DNA of 54,771 nt from Vampirovibrio chlorellavorus. GTDB lineage: Bacteria; Cyanobacteriota; Vampirovibrionia; Vampirovibrionales; Vampirovibrionaceae. The translations under genes and the position numbers were made by a program. Location of the stretch: assembly GCF_003149375.1 (NCBI RefSeq), contig NZ_QFWH01000011.1:1-54771 (forward strand). The letters are read 5' to 3'. This document shows, piece by piece, positions 29,001-39,910 of the stretch; positions within the stretch are counted from its first letter, which is position 1; each line of letters opens with the position of its first letter. Under the pieces are notes generated by a model, which saw only the letters and a program-made list of their open reading frames with translations, had not been told where the DNA came from and searched no databases.

Positions 29001-29975
29001 ATGACTATTTTTGTCACGGGCAGCACCGGGTTTGTGGGGCGCAACCTGCTGGAGTATCTGGTTAAAACCCAGCCCCAACAACAGTTTGTCTGTCTGGTTA
29101 GGGATTTGGCCAAGGCCCGGGCCCAGTGGGCCCAACAACCCCCTAATATTCGCTGGCTGGTGGGGGATTTGCTGCGACCCGATACTTACCGGGAGGCGTT
29201 GCAATCCGCCGAGCTGGTCTTTCACGTGGCCGCTTTGGTGGGGTTGCGCGATGGGGACGCTTTTTTCACCCAGAACACGGAGGCCACCCGTCAACTGGTG
29301 TACACTTTAACCGCCAGCAATCGATTGCGGCGACTGGTTTTTGTCAGTAGCATTTCCGCCACCGATCGCTATCCGGGCAGCCCGGCCACCGATTGCATGA
29401 CGGAAGCCTTTCCCTCTCAGCCGCAAACCGATTATGGGCGCTCCAAACTTCAGGCCGAACAGCGGATTATGGCCAGTGGCCTGCCGTACACCATTATGGC
29501 GCCCGCCTATATTTACGGCCCCCACCTGCGGGCGGGCGCCAGTACGGAGCGGCTGATTAATGACCTGAAAGCGGGCAAGCGCTACACCCGTTTTCCCTTT
29601 CCCGGGGCTGTCAGCGCAATTCACGTGGAGGATTTATCGGAAGCCCTGTGGATTGCCGCCACCCATCCCAACACCCTGAATGAGCGCTTTTTGATTAGCC
29701 ATCCCCAGCCTGTTTCCATTGTGGAGGCCTTGGCCACGCTGGCGGATTGTTTGGGCCTTCATCATACCTTTACGCCCTCCCCCAATAGCAATCTGGAACG
29801 GTATCGGCGGAAGAAACCCGCACCCGGCGGCAATGCCATTTTGCGGCGTATTTTGTGGGAACACTACTTTGCCTGTTCTCCGGCCAAGTGGTATCGGGCC
29901 ACCGGTCATCAGCCTGCAATCGCTTTTTCGGACGGTGTGCGAAAAACACTGGCCTCGCTTTCAAAAACCCCTTAG
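29001..29975 (+). CDS. NAD-dependent epimerase/dehydratase (extended SDR)
   Basis: About 324 residues. It opens with the Rossmann nucleotide motif IFVTGSTGFVGRNLLEYL (GxxGxxG), keeps VFHVAALVGLR, and has the catalytic YxxxK in DYGRSKLQAEQ with a Ser upstream in FVSSISATD. Extended SDRs of this kind act on nucleotide sugars, dihydroflavonol-like compounds or steroid-like substrates; nothing here fixes the substrate. ATG 29001 lies ten bases after the previous stop. Confidence 0.88.
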   Translation: MTIFVTGSTGFVGRNLLEYLVKTQPQQQFVCLVRDLAKARAQWAQQPPNIRWLVGDLLRPDTYREALQSAELVFHVAALVGLRDGDAFFTQNTEATRQLVYTLTASNRLRRLVFVSSISATDRYPGSPATDCMTEAFPSQPQTDYGRSKLQAEQRIMASGLPYTIMAPAYIYGPHLRAGASTERLINDLKAGKRYTRFPFPGAVSAIHVEDLSEALWIAATHPNTLNERFLISHPQPVSIVEALATLADCLGLHHTFTPSPNSNLERYRRKKPAPGGNAILRRILWEHYFACSPAKWYRATGHQPAIAFSDGVRKTLASLSKTP

Positions 29976-30107
29976 CGGGTTTTGCCCAAGCGGGTATTCT
30001 CGTGAACGCAAACTGGCCAGTCGGCGTTTGGTATTAGCCAACCGTGGGGCTCTTCGTCCATCGCTCGCTGTGCTACGATGCGCAATGCCGAGGGAGGAAA
30101 ATGACTA

Positions 30108-30701
30108 ATGGCTCAGCCAGTTCAGGGCATCCGACAAATCAAGGAATGCATTGAAGTCAATGCCCCGGCCCAAACCTGTTATCAGTACTGGGTCAATCAG
30201 TCTCAATTTCCTGAGTTTATGAGTAAAGTACTCAGACATGAGGCCCGGTGGGTCCCTCGCATGACGCTCCAATCTTATGATTGCATTCAGTCCGCGCTGG
30301 AACGGTTTGAAGCCTTTGCGCTGCCGTTGGAGCGCATTAAACACTGGTTGATCAGCGGCCCCGGTGGAAAATTATACGAGTTTGAGAATAAAGTGATTCT
30401 GGATATTCCGGGTCAGTTTTATGCCACCGCCTCCACCGATCCGGATGATCTCTGCGCTCAGGCCTCTCTCTTGTTTCATGAAACCGAGAATCCAGGGGTC
30501 ACCCGGGTGGAACTGGAGGTTTCCTTCTGGGAGTCCGCCAACATCAAAAACGGCAAGTCAACTCAATTGGCCTCGGATATTTTGCGGAAGGAAGATCCGT
30601 TTTTGGGCGATTGCCTGCGCGATTTTAAAACCTATGTGGAAAAAATGGGCGGTGCCAGCAATTCCTCACCCCTGACCGAGCCCCCACTCTCTCCGGCCTG
30701 A
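30108..30701 (+). CDS. SRPBCC (START-like) domain protein
   Basis: 197 residues. The opening IRQIKECIEVNAPAQTCYQY, then WVNQSQFPEFM, is the classic start of coenzyme Q-binding/polyketide-cyclase-type SRPBCC folds, with a lipophilic pocket. A strong GGGAGG precedes ATG 30108. Length is greater than the minimal domain (about 145); the tail (SSPLTEPPLSPA) is low complexity. The next gene begins two bases after the stop, suggesting coupling. Confidence 0.8.
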   Translation: MAQPVQGIRQIKECIEVNAPAQTCYQYWVNQSQFPEFMSKVLRHEARWVPRMTLQSYDCIQSALERFEAFALPLERIKHWLISGPGGKLYEFENKVILDIPGQFYATASTDPDDLCAQASLLFHETENPGVTRVELEVSFWESANIKNGKSTQLASDILRKEDPFLGDCLRDFKTYVEKMGGASNSSPLTEPPLSPA

Positions 30702-30703
30702 AA

Positions 30704-31561
30704 ATGTCGCTCCGCCTTCAGGGCTTCGCCACCCACGGGGCGTCGCACAAAATGGCCCATTCTTGTTTTTATGCAAATAATCAATCGGAACGCTTTCTTT
30801 CAGGATACAGGCGAAGTCGTGGCCCGTGGGCCAAGGATACGAGGTCGGTGACAGTGGCGGCAAAACCCAATTATTCCCGGGGGCATCAGAACCCCATCCA
30901 GCCTGCGATGGGCGCTGCCTCGGACGGGGCCTGCAAGGACGATACGTTTAAACTGGTGGCGGAAACCCGCCAGCAGGTGAGTCAGGTGGCTGAATCGGCC
31001 CGGGAGGCCATTCAGGCTTTCTATACAGAACCGCATCGGCTGGCTGAGTTTATCCAAAGCCACGGTACGCCTGTCTATGTGCTGCCGGGCGGGCCCATTC
31101 CCCAAATCGTTTTAAAGGCGCTGGGACTGGAACCGGGCTTTATACTGCCCGATCAAAGCCCTCAGTTCCGGGGGCTGCAAAAATTGCTGGAACGCCATAC
31201 CCCGTTGGGCTCTTCTGTAAAACCCGAGACCCAGACGTTTCAGCACGGGGTCTTTGTCATACCCCAAAGCCTCTTCACCATGGGCTTTTTGTCCCATCAG
31301 CTGCACCATTGGCTGGCCTTTCGCTCCGGCATGGACGGCTACTGCCCCCGGGCCCGGCGTTTGTACAAACGCTTCTGGAGAGAACAGCAGGGCAAAATTG
31401 GCCGGGAAGTCTATAAAATGGACGTTGAGGACATTCTGGCCCTGAAAGCGGCCATCGCCCGGGACTTGGAAGCCTTGCAGTTTCTGAAAAACATTGCCGA
31501 CGAGGTTTTAATCCCGGCCCGCCAAGCAAGACGCATCACTTACGGGACGGCTTCAGCCTGA
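30704..31561 (+). CDS. Unknown protein, 285 residues
   Basis: Not recognised. The N-terminal 75 residues are low complexity and may not be translated. From about residue 80 there is a helix (FKLVAETRQQVSQVAESARE), then a conserved-looking core (GTPVYVLPGGPIPQIVLKAL, GLEPGFILPDQSP, HQLHHWLAFRSGMDGY) and a C-terminal helix. ATG 30704 follows the SRPBCC stop by two bases; GTG 30848 is another possible start. Its last 26 bases overlap the convergent gene ending at 31536. Confidence 0.6.
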   Translation: MSLRLQGFATHGASHKMAHSCFYANNQSERFLSGYRRSRGPWAKDTRSVTVAAKPNYSRGHQNPIQPAMGAASDGACKDDTFKLVAETRQQVSQVAESAREAIQAFYTEPHRLAEFIQSHGTPVYVLPGGPIPQIVLKALGLEPGFILPDQSPQFRGLQKLLERHTPLGSSVKPETQTFQHGVFVIPQSLFTMGFLSHQLHHWLAFRSGMDGYCPRARRLYKRFWREQQGKIGREVYKMDVEDILALKAAIARDLEALQFLKNIADEVLIPARQARRITYGTASA

Positions 31562-32732
31562 TCCGATGAGAATCGCTCAAGGGGTTCCACGGCAGGCATC
31601 CTATCGGGTTTGCCGCCGTTTCAGCTGTCGCGTTGGCCGCCTCTGTCTCCAGGCGGCACAGCATCTGGTATAAAGGGGCATGCGGGGGGATGGTCTGACG
31701 CCAGTGGCTGCTTGGTAGAGGTTGATCGCCCCAACCCAGCTGAACTTGCACCCGGGCGGGGCTGTGCTGGATCTTGTGTGCGGGCTGGTTTGACGGGTTC
31801 GGCACGTCCGGGGCAGTGTGAGAACGCTTGAAATGGGCAAAGGCGATGGCTTCGGGCTCGGCGTGGCCGGGCAGTAAATCTCTGGCAAAGCCCAGCGGCA
31901 AACCAGGAGACAGCTGATCAGTCTCTCCAAAGGAAAGGCAGGTTTTGCTTTTGTAGGCGCCGCCCTGCTTGCCGACCTCCAGAAATTGAGGATGAACCGC
32001 AATGTACTGGCCCAGCCGATCGTGCTGGGCGGCAAATCCCATGACCTGATAGGTGGGATCGATTAAAAAGGCCTCCTTGGGGATTCTGGCGGTGGGTTGT
32101 TTGGTAAATGGATGGAGCCCCCCACGGGTTTTTCCCATAAAGTAGGCGTCTTCCCGGGCGGGCCAGCCCATTAAAAAGTAATGCACCCGCCAGGGAGACT
32201 GGGGATAGTTGCCAGCCACCACATAAAACTTGTATCTGCCCTGAAAGCGCTGATGGAGCCGCTGGCCCAACTGTAAGGCCAGCTGCTGGCAATCGCCCTG
32301 CGGGGGCTGCATGGGGTCAGTCTTTGCTTTGCCCTGATAACCGGCAAATTGCAGCCGACCATCCGGGGTCAATTGAATGCGAATGCGGCTTTTGGGATTG
32401 AGCCACTGCCAGCCCAGTCCGTAACGGCATCGGGCCATTTCATGGCGAATCAGCCCTTGCTCGAAGGCGTTAAAGGCTTCTGGTAACAGTGAAGCCCCAA
32501 GGCTTTCGGTAGAGGAGGCCATCACGGTACTCCATGTGTCGCCAGAGCCTTGCGAACTGACACTGAGCTTGCCGGAGCTGGTTCTGCTCAAGGTTTGGGC
32601 GGTGGTGGCCTCGGCAGACTGCTCCGAAGCGCATCGTCCCCGCTCAGAGCCGGAAAACTGCTTGAGCTTGGCCGTCCACTGGCTCCAGGAGCCGGGAGAG
32701 CGCATTAAATGAAAAATTGGCTGTAACCCCAT
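31536..32732 (-). CDS. Unknown protein, 398 residues
   Basis: Not recognised. The N-terminal third is Ser/Thr-rich (SGSERGRCASEQSAEATTAQ); the centre looks folded (CRYGLGWQWLNPKSRIRIQL, RFQGRYKFYVVAGNYPQSPW, EAFLIDPTYQVMGFAAQHDR); the C-terminus is again low complexity. No signal peptide or membrane segment. GGAG lies nine bases before ATG 32732. Convergent 26-base overlap with the preceding plus-strand gene. Confidence 0.6.
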   Translation of the reverse strand: MGLQPIFHLMRSPGSWSQWTAKLKQFSGSERGRCASEQSAEATTAQTLSRTSSGKLSVSSQGSGDTWSTVMASSTESLGASLLPEAFNAFEQGLIRHEMARCRYGLGWQWLNPKSRIRIQLTPDGRLQFAGYQGKAKTDPMQPPQGDCQQLALQLGQRLHQRFQGRYKFYVVAGNYPQSPWRVHYFLMGWPAREDAYFMGKTRGGLHPFTKQPTARIPKEAFLIDPTYQVMGFAAQHDRLGQYIAVHPQFLEVGKQGGAYKSKTCLSFGETDQLSPGLPLGFARDLLPGHAEPEAIAFAHFKRSHTAPDVPNPSNQPAHKIQHSPARVQVQLGWGDQPLPSSHWRQTIPPHAPLYQMLCRLETEAANATAETAANPIGCLPWNPLSDSHRIRLKPSRK

Positions 32733-32915
32733 GCGGGTTTACTCCATAGGCACAATGGGTGGTGATGTTTCCTGCACAAACGCGGGTCAAGGTGAAAAGA
32801 TGCCATTCCGTTCCGTTCACAGTAATATAAACAGCAGGTAACCCGCGAGTAAACCCCTGTTCTTAAAACGGATTCCAGCCATCTGCCTGTTTGCCAATCA
32901 AGGAGCTTTTGAACC

Positions 32916-34223
32916 ATGACTCAGCCCGCCAGCCCCGTCAATACTGCCAATCGCACCCGCTCCGAAGCCGCCTTTCTGGAGGCCCAGAAAGTTCTGCCCG
33001 GTGGGGTCAATAGCCCGGTGCGGGCCTTTCGCTCAGTGGGCGGCACCCCGGTTTTTATTGAAAAAGCCAAAGGGGCTTACCTGTGGGATCTGGACGGCAA
33101 CCGGTATATCGATTACGTGGGCACCTGGGGCCCGGCCATTCTGGGTCACGCCCACCCGCAAGTGATCCGGAAGATTCAGCAGACCGCCGAAAATGGCACC
33201 AGCTTTGGCGCCCCCACCCTGATGGAAACGGAAATGGCCCAACTGGTCATTGACATGGTGCCGTCCATCGAGAAAGTGCGCTTTGTCAGCTCCGGCACCG
33301 AGGCGGTTATGAGCGCCATCCGTCTGGCACGGGCGTACACGGGCCGCACCAAAATTATCAAGTTTGAAGGCTGCTACCACGGCCATTCCGATTACCTGCT
33401 GGTCAAGGCTGGTTCCGGGGCGGCCACCCAAGGAGTGCCGGACAGCGCAGGCGTTCCCGCTTCCACGGCGGCGGAAACCCTGAACGCCCGCTTCAACGAT
33501 GTGGACTCGGTGGCGGCTTTGTTCCGTGCCTATCCCGGCCAGATTGCCGGAGTTCTGATTGAGCCGGTGGCCGGAAACATGGGCTGTATCCCTCCCTTGC
33601 CCGGCTTCTTGGAAGGCTTACGGGAGCTGACCCTTCAGGAGTCGGCCTGCCTGATTTTTGATGAGGTCATGACCGGCTTCAGGCTGGCACCGGGCGGCGC
33701 TCAGGAACGGTTTGGGGTCACGCCGGATATTACCTGTCTGGGCAAGATTATTGGCGGGGGCTTACCGGTGGGAGCCTATGGCGGCAAACTGGAAATTATG
33801 GGTCAGGTGGCCCCGGAAGGCCCCATGTATCAAGCGGGAACCCTCTCGGGCAACCCGTTGGCAATGGCCGCCGGAATGGAAACCCTGAAACTGCTCCGTC
33901 AGCCGGGCACCTACGAGCGGCTGGAAGCCCTCGGTCAGCAATTGGGAGACGGCTTGCAAGCCATCTGCCAGCGCAAGGGCATTCCGTACCACCTGCACGG
34001 CGTGGGGGCCATGATGACCCTATTCTTCGCCGAAGGCCCTATTCACAACTATCAGGACGTGTGCCGCTTTGATCGGGAACGTTTCAACCGATTCTTCTGG
34101 GGCATGCTGGATCGGGGTGTCTATCTGGCGCCTTCCCAGTTTGAGGCCGGGTTCATCTCTCTGGCCCATACCGATGCCGATATTCAAGCCACCCTCGAAG
34201 CGGCGGAACTGGCCATTCGCTAG
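32916..34223 (+). CDS. hemL: Glutamate-1-semialdehyde 2,1-aminomutase
   Basis: PLP enzyme converting glutamate-1-semialdehyde to 5-aminolevulinate in the C5 haem/tetrapyrrole pathway. 435 residues, normal length: [20 protein letters not shown], the [17 protein letters not shown] and [19 protein letters not shown] blocks, [11 protein letters not shown], and the PLP-lysine in [23 protein letters not shown] precedes ATG 32916. Apparently monocistronic and convergent with an OsmC gene. Confidence 0.98.
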   Translation: MTQPASPVNTANRTRSEAAFLEAQKVLPGGVNSPVRAFRSVGGTPVFIEKAKGAYLWDLDGNRYIDYVGTWGPAILGHAHPQVIRKIQQTAENGTSFGAPTLMETEMAQLVIDMVPSIEKVRFVSSGTEAVMSAIRLARAYTGRTKIIKFEGCYHGHSDYLLVKAGSGAATQGVPDSAGVPASTAAETLNARFNDVDSVAALFRAYPGQIAGVLIEPVAGNMGCIPPLPGFLEGLRELTLQESACLIFDEVMTGFRLAPGGAQERFGVTPDITCLGKIIGGGLPVGAYGGKLEIMGQVAPEGPMYQAGTLSGNPLAMAAGMETLKLLRQPGTYERLEALGQQLGDGLQAICQRKGIPYHLHGVGAMMTLFFAEGPIHNYQDVCRFDRERFNRFFWGMLDRGVYLAPSQFEAGFISLAHTDADIQATLEAAELAIR

Positions 34224-34253
34224 CGATCCCCTGTCGGAGTACCGGCTGCCTGC

Positions 34254-34649
34254 TCAAGCCTGGAACACCCATTCCCGGATAATCTGGGTGGGGCCGGTAA
34301 TTAGTTGATTGACCGGGCATTTTTCGGCAATTTGCTGCAGACGAGCCTGCTGTGCTTCGTCCAGCGGGCCGGTCAGTTCAATGCGCTTGGTGACCCAGGT
34401 TTGTCCAGCGCGTCGCTCCTCGGCAAAAGTAGTCTTAACGCTTTCCAGCGGCCAGTTTTTTCGCTGGCAGTAGAGTTGAAGGGTCATGTTGGTGCAGGCC
34501 CCCCAGGCGGCGTAGAACAGCTGATGCGGATCGGGGGCTGCGCCCTTTCCCCCTTTATCCGCCGACAAATCGGCAAAAAACTGGTGCTGGCCCGCCCGAA
34601 TGATTTGCCGATACCCTTGCCCGCCCTCTGTTTCAATTTCTGCCAACAT
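34254..34649 (-). CDS. OsmC/Ohr family peroxide-protective protein
   Basis: 131 residues from ATG 34649 (GGGAGGATTCCGC upstream). The family's two redox cysteines are present: one in DPHQLFYAAWGACTNMTLQL and one in AEKCPVNQLI. OsmC-type proteins reduce organic hydroperoxides as dimers in the cytoplasm. It reads more like the YhfA/OsmC group than Ohr. Adds to the window's oxidative-defence genes but shares no operon with them. Confidence 0.9.
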   Translation of the reverse strand: MLAEIETEGGQGYRQIIRAGQHQFFADLSADKGGKGAAPDPHQLFYAAWGACTNMTLQLYCQRKNWPLESVKTTFAEERRAGQTWVTKRIELTGPLDEAQQARLQQIAEKCPVNQLITGPTQIIREWVFQA

Positions 34650-34765
34650 GCGGAATCCTCCCTTCAACAAACAACCTGTATTATCTTACCTTGCCGAGCC
34701 CCCACCAGGGGACTGGGCTGGGGGGGCGTGGGAGGGTCTTTCTCATGAAAGGACACACCGCATGC

Positions 34766-34809
34766 AAAAAGCCCGCAGTTCTTAGACAAGAGAAACTCAC
34801 GGGCTTTTT
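34766..34809 (-). terminator. Bidirectional terminator
   Basis: AAAAAGCCCG at 34766-34775 pairs with CGGGCTTTTT at 34800-34809, with inner pairs AGTT/AACT. The T-run serves the minus-strand gene ending at 34853; the symmetrical stem also ends in T's on the plus strand. Confidence 0.85.
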
Positions 34810-34852
34810 AGAGCTTATCCGTTGAAATGGGATGGCGGTGTAGATGTTCGGC

Positions 34853-35830
34853 CTACGGGGCAGCGTTCTCCACGGAGACGGGTTGAATGGACGGGGTTTC
34901 TGTCGAGGCTGGAATCTTGGCACTCACGCTTTCAAAACCCTGAGTCTCCACTTCCACCGGTTGTAGGCCTTCAAGGTCTGCTGAACGGGACACGGCGCTT
35001 GCAGGCAGCCCTGAGGGAGCGCTGTTAACGGTTTTGACGGTACTGCCCGCTTCAAATAGCTTGTCCATGTCTTTTTGGGGTAATCGCAGGGATATGATGG
35101 CCCCCTCTTTCAGGTTGGGCTCGGGGGAAGTGGAAAGCATGTGGTAAGCCCCGGTCAGGCCGGTACCCCGAAGCATACCATAGCCCACCCGGGTTTGAAC
35201 CGGATAACCATTGGCCGGTGAGTTTTTGTTCTTGCCACTCATCTCCCAGGCCACACCGGTGGCCATACGGGCGGCCAGAGAAATAGGCGTGATTTGCCAA
35301 AAATTCATCCCCGCCGCAAACTTCAGGGGGATGGCATCCACGGCGCTGATGACCGTAAAGGGAATGCCACCAAGGAGAACTCCCTTGCCGGTATGCGCTT
35401 TGGGGTGATGATATTTTTTGGTCTGCAAGCCTTGGCCGTTGTTGACGAATTGATAGACTTCCCCGGTGGGCAAGACGGCCTCCTGAATATCCAGAGACAC
35501 ATAGCCGGGCATCCCCAGAATCATGGAGGGATGGCCCCCTTCCACCTTGCCTTTTAACAGGGTGCCCGCGGGCAATACACGCTGGCCCAGACGATGATCC
35601 TCGGTCAGCTGTCCTTCAAAGGGATCTCCGTGGTGGGAACGATCAGTGTCCAGGGTTTGGTTGAGTTTAATCTCCAGGGGCTCTTCAGCGGAACCCAGCG
35701 CTTTTTCCGCCATGGCCGCCGGTATACCGGCCAGCCCCACCAAAAGGCTCAGGGACAGGGCCTTGCTTACAGTGGATTTGTTTAAAATGGATTTCAAGGT
35801 TGCCAAACCACAATCAAATTTTTCCATCAC
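34853..35830 (-). CDS. Exported protein of unknown function
   Basis: About 325 residues with a signal peptide (SKALSLSLLVGLAGIPAAMAEK). The mature part has a beta-rich core (GDPFEGQLTEDHRLGQRVLP, AGTLLKGKVEGGHP, YVSLDIQEAVLPTGEVYQF) that resembles envelope or conjugation-like beta domains in which a 'lower bound' property is set; this is only a resemblance. The C-terminal 60 residues are Ser/Pro/Val-rich. GGAG lies eight bases before GTG 35830 and eleven before ATG 35827. Confidence 0.65.
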   Translation of the reverse strand: MMEKFDCGLATLKSILNKSTVSKALSLSLLVGLAGIPAAMAEKALGSAEEPLEIKLNQTLDTDRSHHGDPFEGQLTEDHRLGQRVLPAGTLLKGKVEGGHPSMILGMPGYVSLDIQEAVLPTGEVYQFVNNGQGLQTKKYHHPKAHTGKGVLLGGIPFTVISAVDAIPLKFAAGMNFWQITPISLAARMATGVAWEMSGKNKNSPANGYPVQTRVGYGMLRGTGLTGAYHMLSTSPEPNLKEGAIISLRLPQKDMDKLFEAGSTVKTVNSAPSGLPASAVSRSADLEGLQPVEVETQGFESVSAKIPASTETPSIQPVSVENAAP

Positions 35831-36419
35831 GGAAAAAGCTCCTTTTAAATATAACAGCTACCCAATAAGGCTATGGCCACAAATGATGGATATCATTCAG
35901 CCAATGGCAACAAGATGAGAACTCACGCGTTTGCAAACACGATCAATCAGGCTGAAAGATTCATCAACTGAACGTTTACAAGACAACATGTAATACCCAA
36001 ATAATCTTGCGGGAAATATAGAAAGCTCCCTATATCATAATCGACTTTTGAATATTTCTGCTAGGAGTCTATCGGACAATTTTTTTCAAACCTCCCGTAT
36101 GCCTGAGTGATTTTTTAAAAATGTTATAAATCATTGCATTAAATGAAAGAATGCGGGCCTCCCTGTCTTTGTCCCGCTTTTCCGGGATAGTCAGTTATCA
36201 CCCATTGCGCCTGTTCAGCTTGTCAATCCCACATCGGACGCTCAAAAGCTATCCAGCTCACTAATTGGAGGATTCCTGCGGGAAGGCGATGATAGAGGCT
36301 GGCGACCTGAATGGTCTTTGACTGTCAAACAATCAATTTGCCAATTAAACGTCGGTTGGATATCAAGGGCGTCCTGATGGACTTGTTGTGGCTGCGAAAT
36401 TAACCGGAGGATCATGGTC
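35831..36419. other. AT-rich intergenic region, no gene seen
   Basis: About 590 bases, lower in GC than its surroundings at 35860-36150. It must hold the divergent promoters of the exported protein and the KGG protein. A TATAGAAAGCTCCCTATA near-palindrome lies around 36017-36034. No coding frame is convincing. Confidence 0.4.
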
Positions 36420-36680
36420 ATGGGGAATAAACAACGGGGATTTGCATCCATGTCCCCGGAAAAACAGCGGGAAATTGCCAGTAAAGGGGGAAAGGCAGCC
36501 CACCAGAAAGGCACCGCCCACCAATTTACCTCGGAAGAAGCCAGAGCGGCGGGACGCAAGGGCGGGCAAGCCAGCGGGCTGGCCCGGGCTCAAAAAAGCG
36601 GTCGGGCGTCCGTTGAGAAATCGGAAAGACCGCACGAGGAGGATGAGACGGTGCCGACTTCTTCGCTCGATGAGTATTAA
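36420..36680 (+). CDS. KGG-repeat (GsiB-like) stress protein
   Basis: 86 residues, hydrophilic, with two stress-induced KGG motifs: GFASMSPEKQREIASKGGKA and FTSEEARAAGRKGGQASG. This is the pattern of GsiB/YciG-type proteins made in general stress and desiccation. ATG 36420 has GGAGG nine bases upstream; ATG 36414 would be too close to it. The C-terminus is acidic (EEDETVPTSSLDEY). Confidence 0.85.
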   Translation: MGNKQRGFASMSPEKQREIASKGGKAAHQKGTAHQFTSEEARAAGRKGGQASGLARAQKSGRASVEKSERPHEEDETVPTSSLDEY

Positions 36681-36806
36681 AAGGCTGATTTTGAAAAATT
36701 GAGCCTGAAAATTGAGTCTGAAAGCTCGATTTTAAAAGGGCGGTCTTTTATGGCCTAGGCCAGCCTCCAAGGGGGCACGTTCATCGTGCCTTGCCGGGCT
36801 GCGTGA

Positions 36807-38782
<1,976 letters not shown>

Positions 38783-38923
38783 TCGGATGATGGTTAGGGG
38801 CACTCAGGGGATTGCCATTGGCACAGCCCGTGCATGCGCAAGCGGGCAACAGATTTAAAAGAACTGTTTTCATGCTTATAACAATCATTACCTTTGTTTT
38901 AGTTATTTTCTGTTTGACTCATT

Positions 38924-38953
38924 TTGATGTTCCAAGGTTTTGCTTGCTACTAT
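38924..38953 (+). promoter_or_regulatory. Candidate sigma-70-type promoter for the gene at 38991
   Basis: TTGATG at 38924, an 18-base spacer, TACTAT at 38948-38953. It would start transcription about 30 bases before ATG 38991. Confidence 0.4.
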
Positions 38954-38990
38954 TAAAACGCTCTCAAAAAAGCTCTCAAGGGGATTCGCT

Positions 38991-39494
38991 ATGGCACCAG
39001 TGGGATTCATCGCTTCGGCGGCAGCGGAGGCCGCGCCGGTTATTGGCAGAAAAATATGGGAAACCAGCCTGAACAACGCGGTACAGGGGCGTCTGGAATC
39101 GCACTTGGTCGATCGGGTGGTGACCGCCCAAAGCTCTCAGGCTTCCCGTGATTTAACCCGACGGGCCTTTCAGGCCTATGGCCAGTTCAGCGATGCCAGT
39201 ACCACGCTTGAAATGAATAGTTTCCTGCAAAAGGCGGCCCGCGCCCCATTCTCTCCCGGCAAGCAGCGCGCTGTGCCCGCCTCCCCGGCCAAACCGTCTT
39301 CCCCGCATACCCGGACTGCCATCGGCCCATCCCCGGGCAAGCAAAACAGAAACCCCTTGGCGGCTTCGCCGTCTATCACCAAGCAAAAAACAGCCTCTCC
39401 CAAAAATCCTTATAGCGCCCGTAAGCGGCAACTCCTGCAAATACCGAATCAGGGCATGGCCCATGTTCGAGCGCTATTCCAGCCACCGCGCTAA
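38991..39494 (+). CDS. Unknown protein with basic, Pro/Ser-rich C-terminus
   Basis: 167 residues from ATG 38991 (AAGGGG upstream). The first 80 residues look helical (SLNNAVQGRLESHLVDRVV, SSQASRDLTRRAFQAYGQF); the rest is Lys/Pro/Ser-rich and probably disordered (SPAKPSSPHTRTAIGPSPGK). No family recognised. A longer start at 38940 exists but overlaps the putative promoter. Confidence 0.6.
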   Translation: MAPVGFIASAAAEAAPVIGRKIWETSLNNAVQGRLESHLVDRVVTAQSSQASRDLTRRAFQAYGQFSDASTTLEMNSFLQKAARAPFSPGKQRAVPASPAKPSSPHTRTAIGPSPGKQNRNPLAASPSITKQKTASPKNPYSARKRQLLQIPNQGMAHVRALFQPPR

Positions 39495-39541
39495 ATCTTG
39501 GTTTTAAGCTATATCTTGGTCTTCAATCGATTAGCCCCAGA

Positions 39542-39784
39542 TTAGCCATTGAAAGCGCGTTTTATGCTCTCCGCGCCTTCCACTTCCTCAACGACCTGTC
39601 GAATGAGTGTTTGCAGGGTTCGTAGGTTGACCGGCTGGCGCACCAGTCTCCGTTGCTCTGGAGAGGATGCCCGAGAGTCGGCAGTCGGCGTTCGGTCGGA
39701 AGTAGCGCACCCGGTGGCTGTCCCCTCCCTTTTTGGGGATTTAAATCCAAAGGCCTGGAAGCCGCACAAGCGTGGAACGTGCAA
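39542..39784 (-). CDS. Possible small protein, low confidence
   Basis: An 80-codon frame begins at TTG 39784 with GGAG five bases upstream. Its C-terminal half (RRLVRQPVNLRTLQTLIRQV) could form a helix and the N-terminal half is unremarkable. No homologue recognised. Otherwise the stretch 39495-39910 holds nothing I can identify. Confidence 0.3.
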   Translation of the reverse strand: MHVPRLCGFQAFGFKSPKREGTATGCATSDRTPTADSRASSPEQRRLVRQPVNLRTLQTLIRQVVEEVEGAESIKRAFNG

Positions 39785-39910
39785 AATTTCTCCCGCCCTG
39801 TTGGGGGCTTTAACGGTCTTGTGCCACTGAGTTTTTAGGGCTGATTTAAGCCCGGATTTAAAGCGCTGAAGTTCAGTGCCTGTTTTCAGCCGACGTTTGG
39901 CGCATGGGTT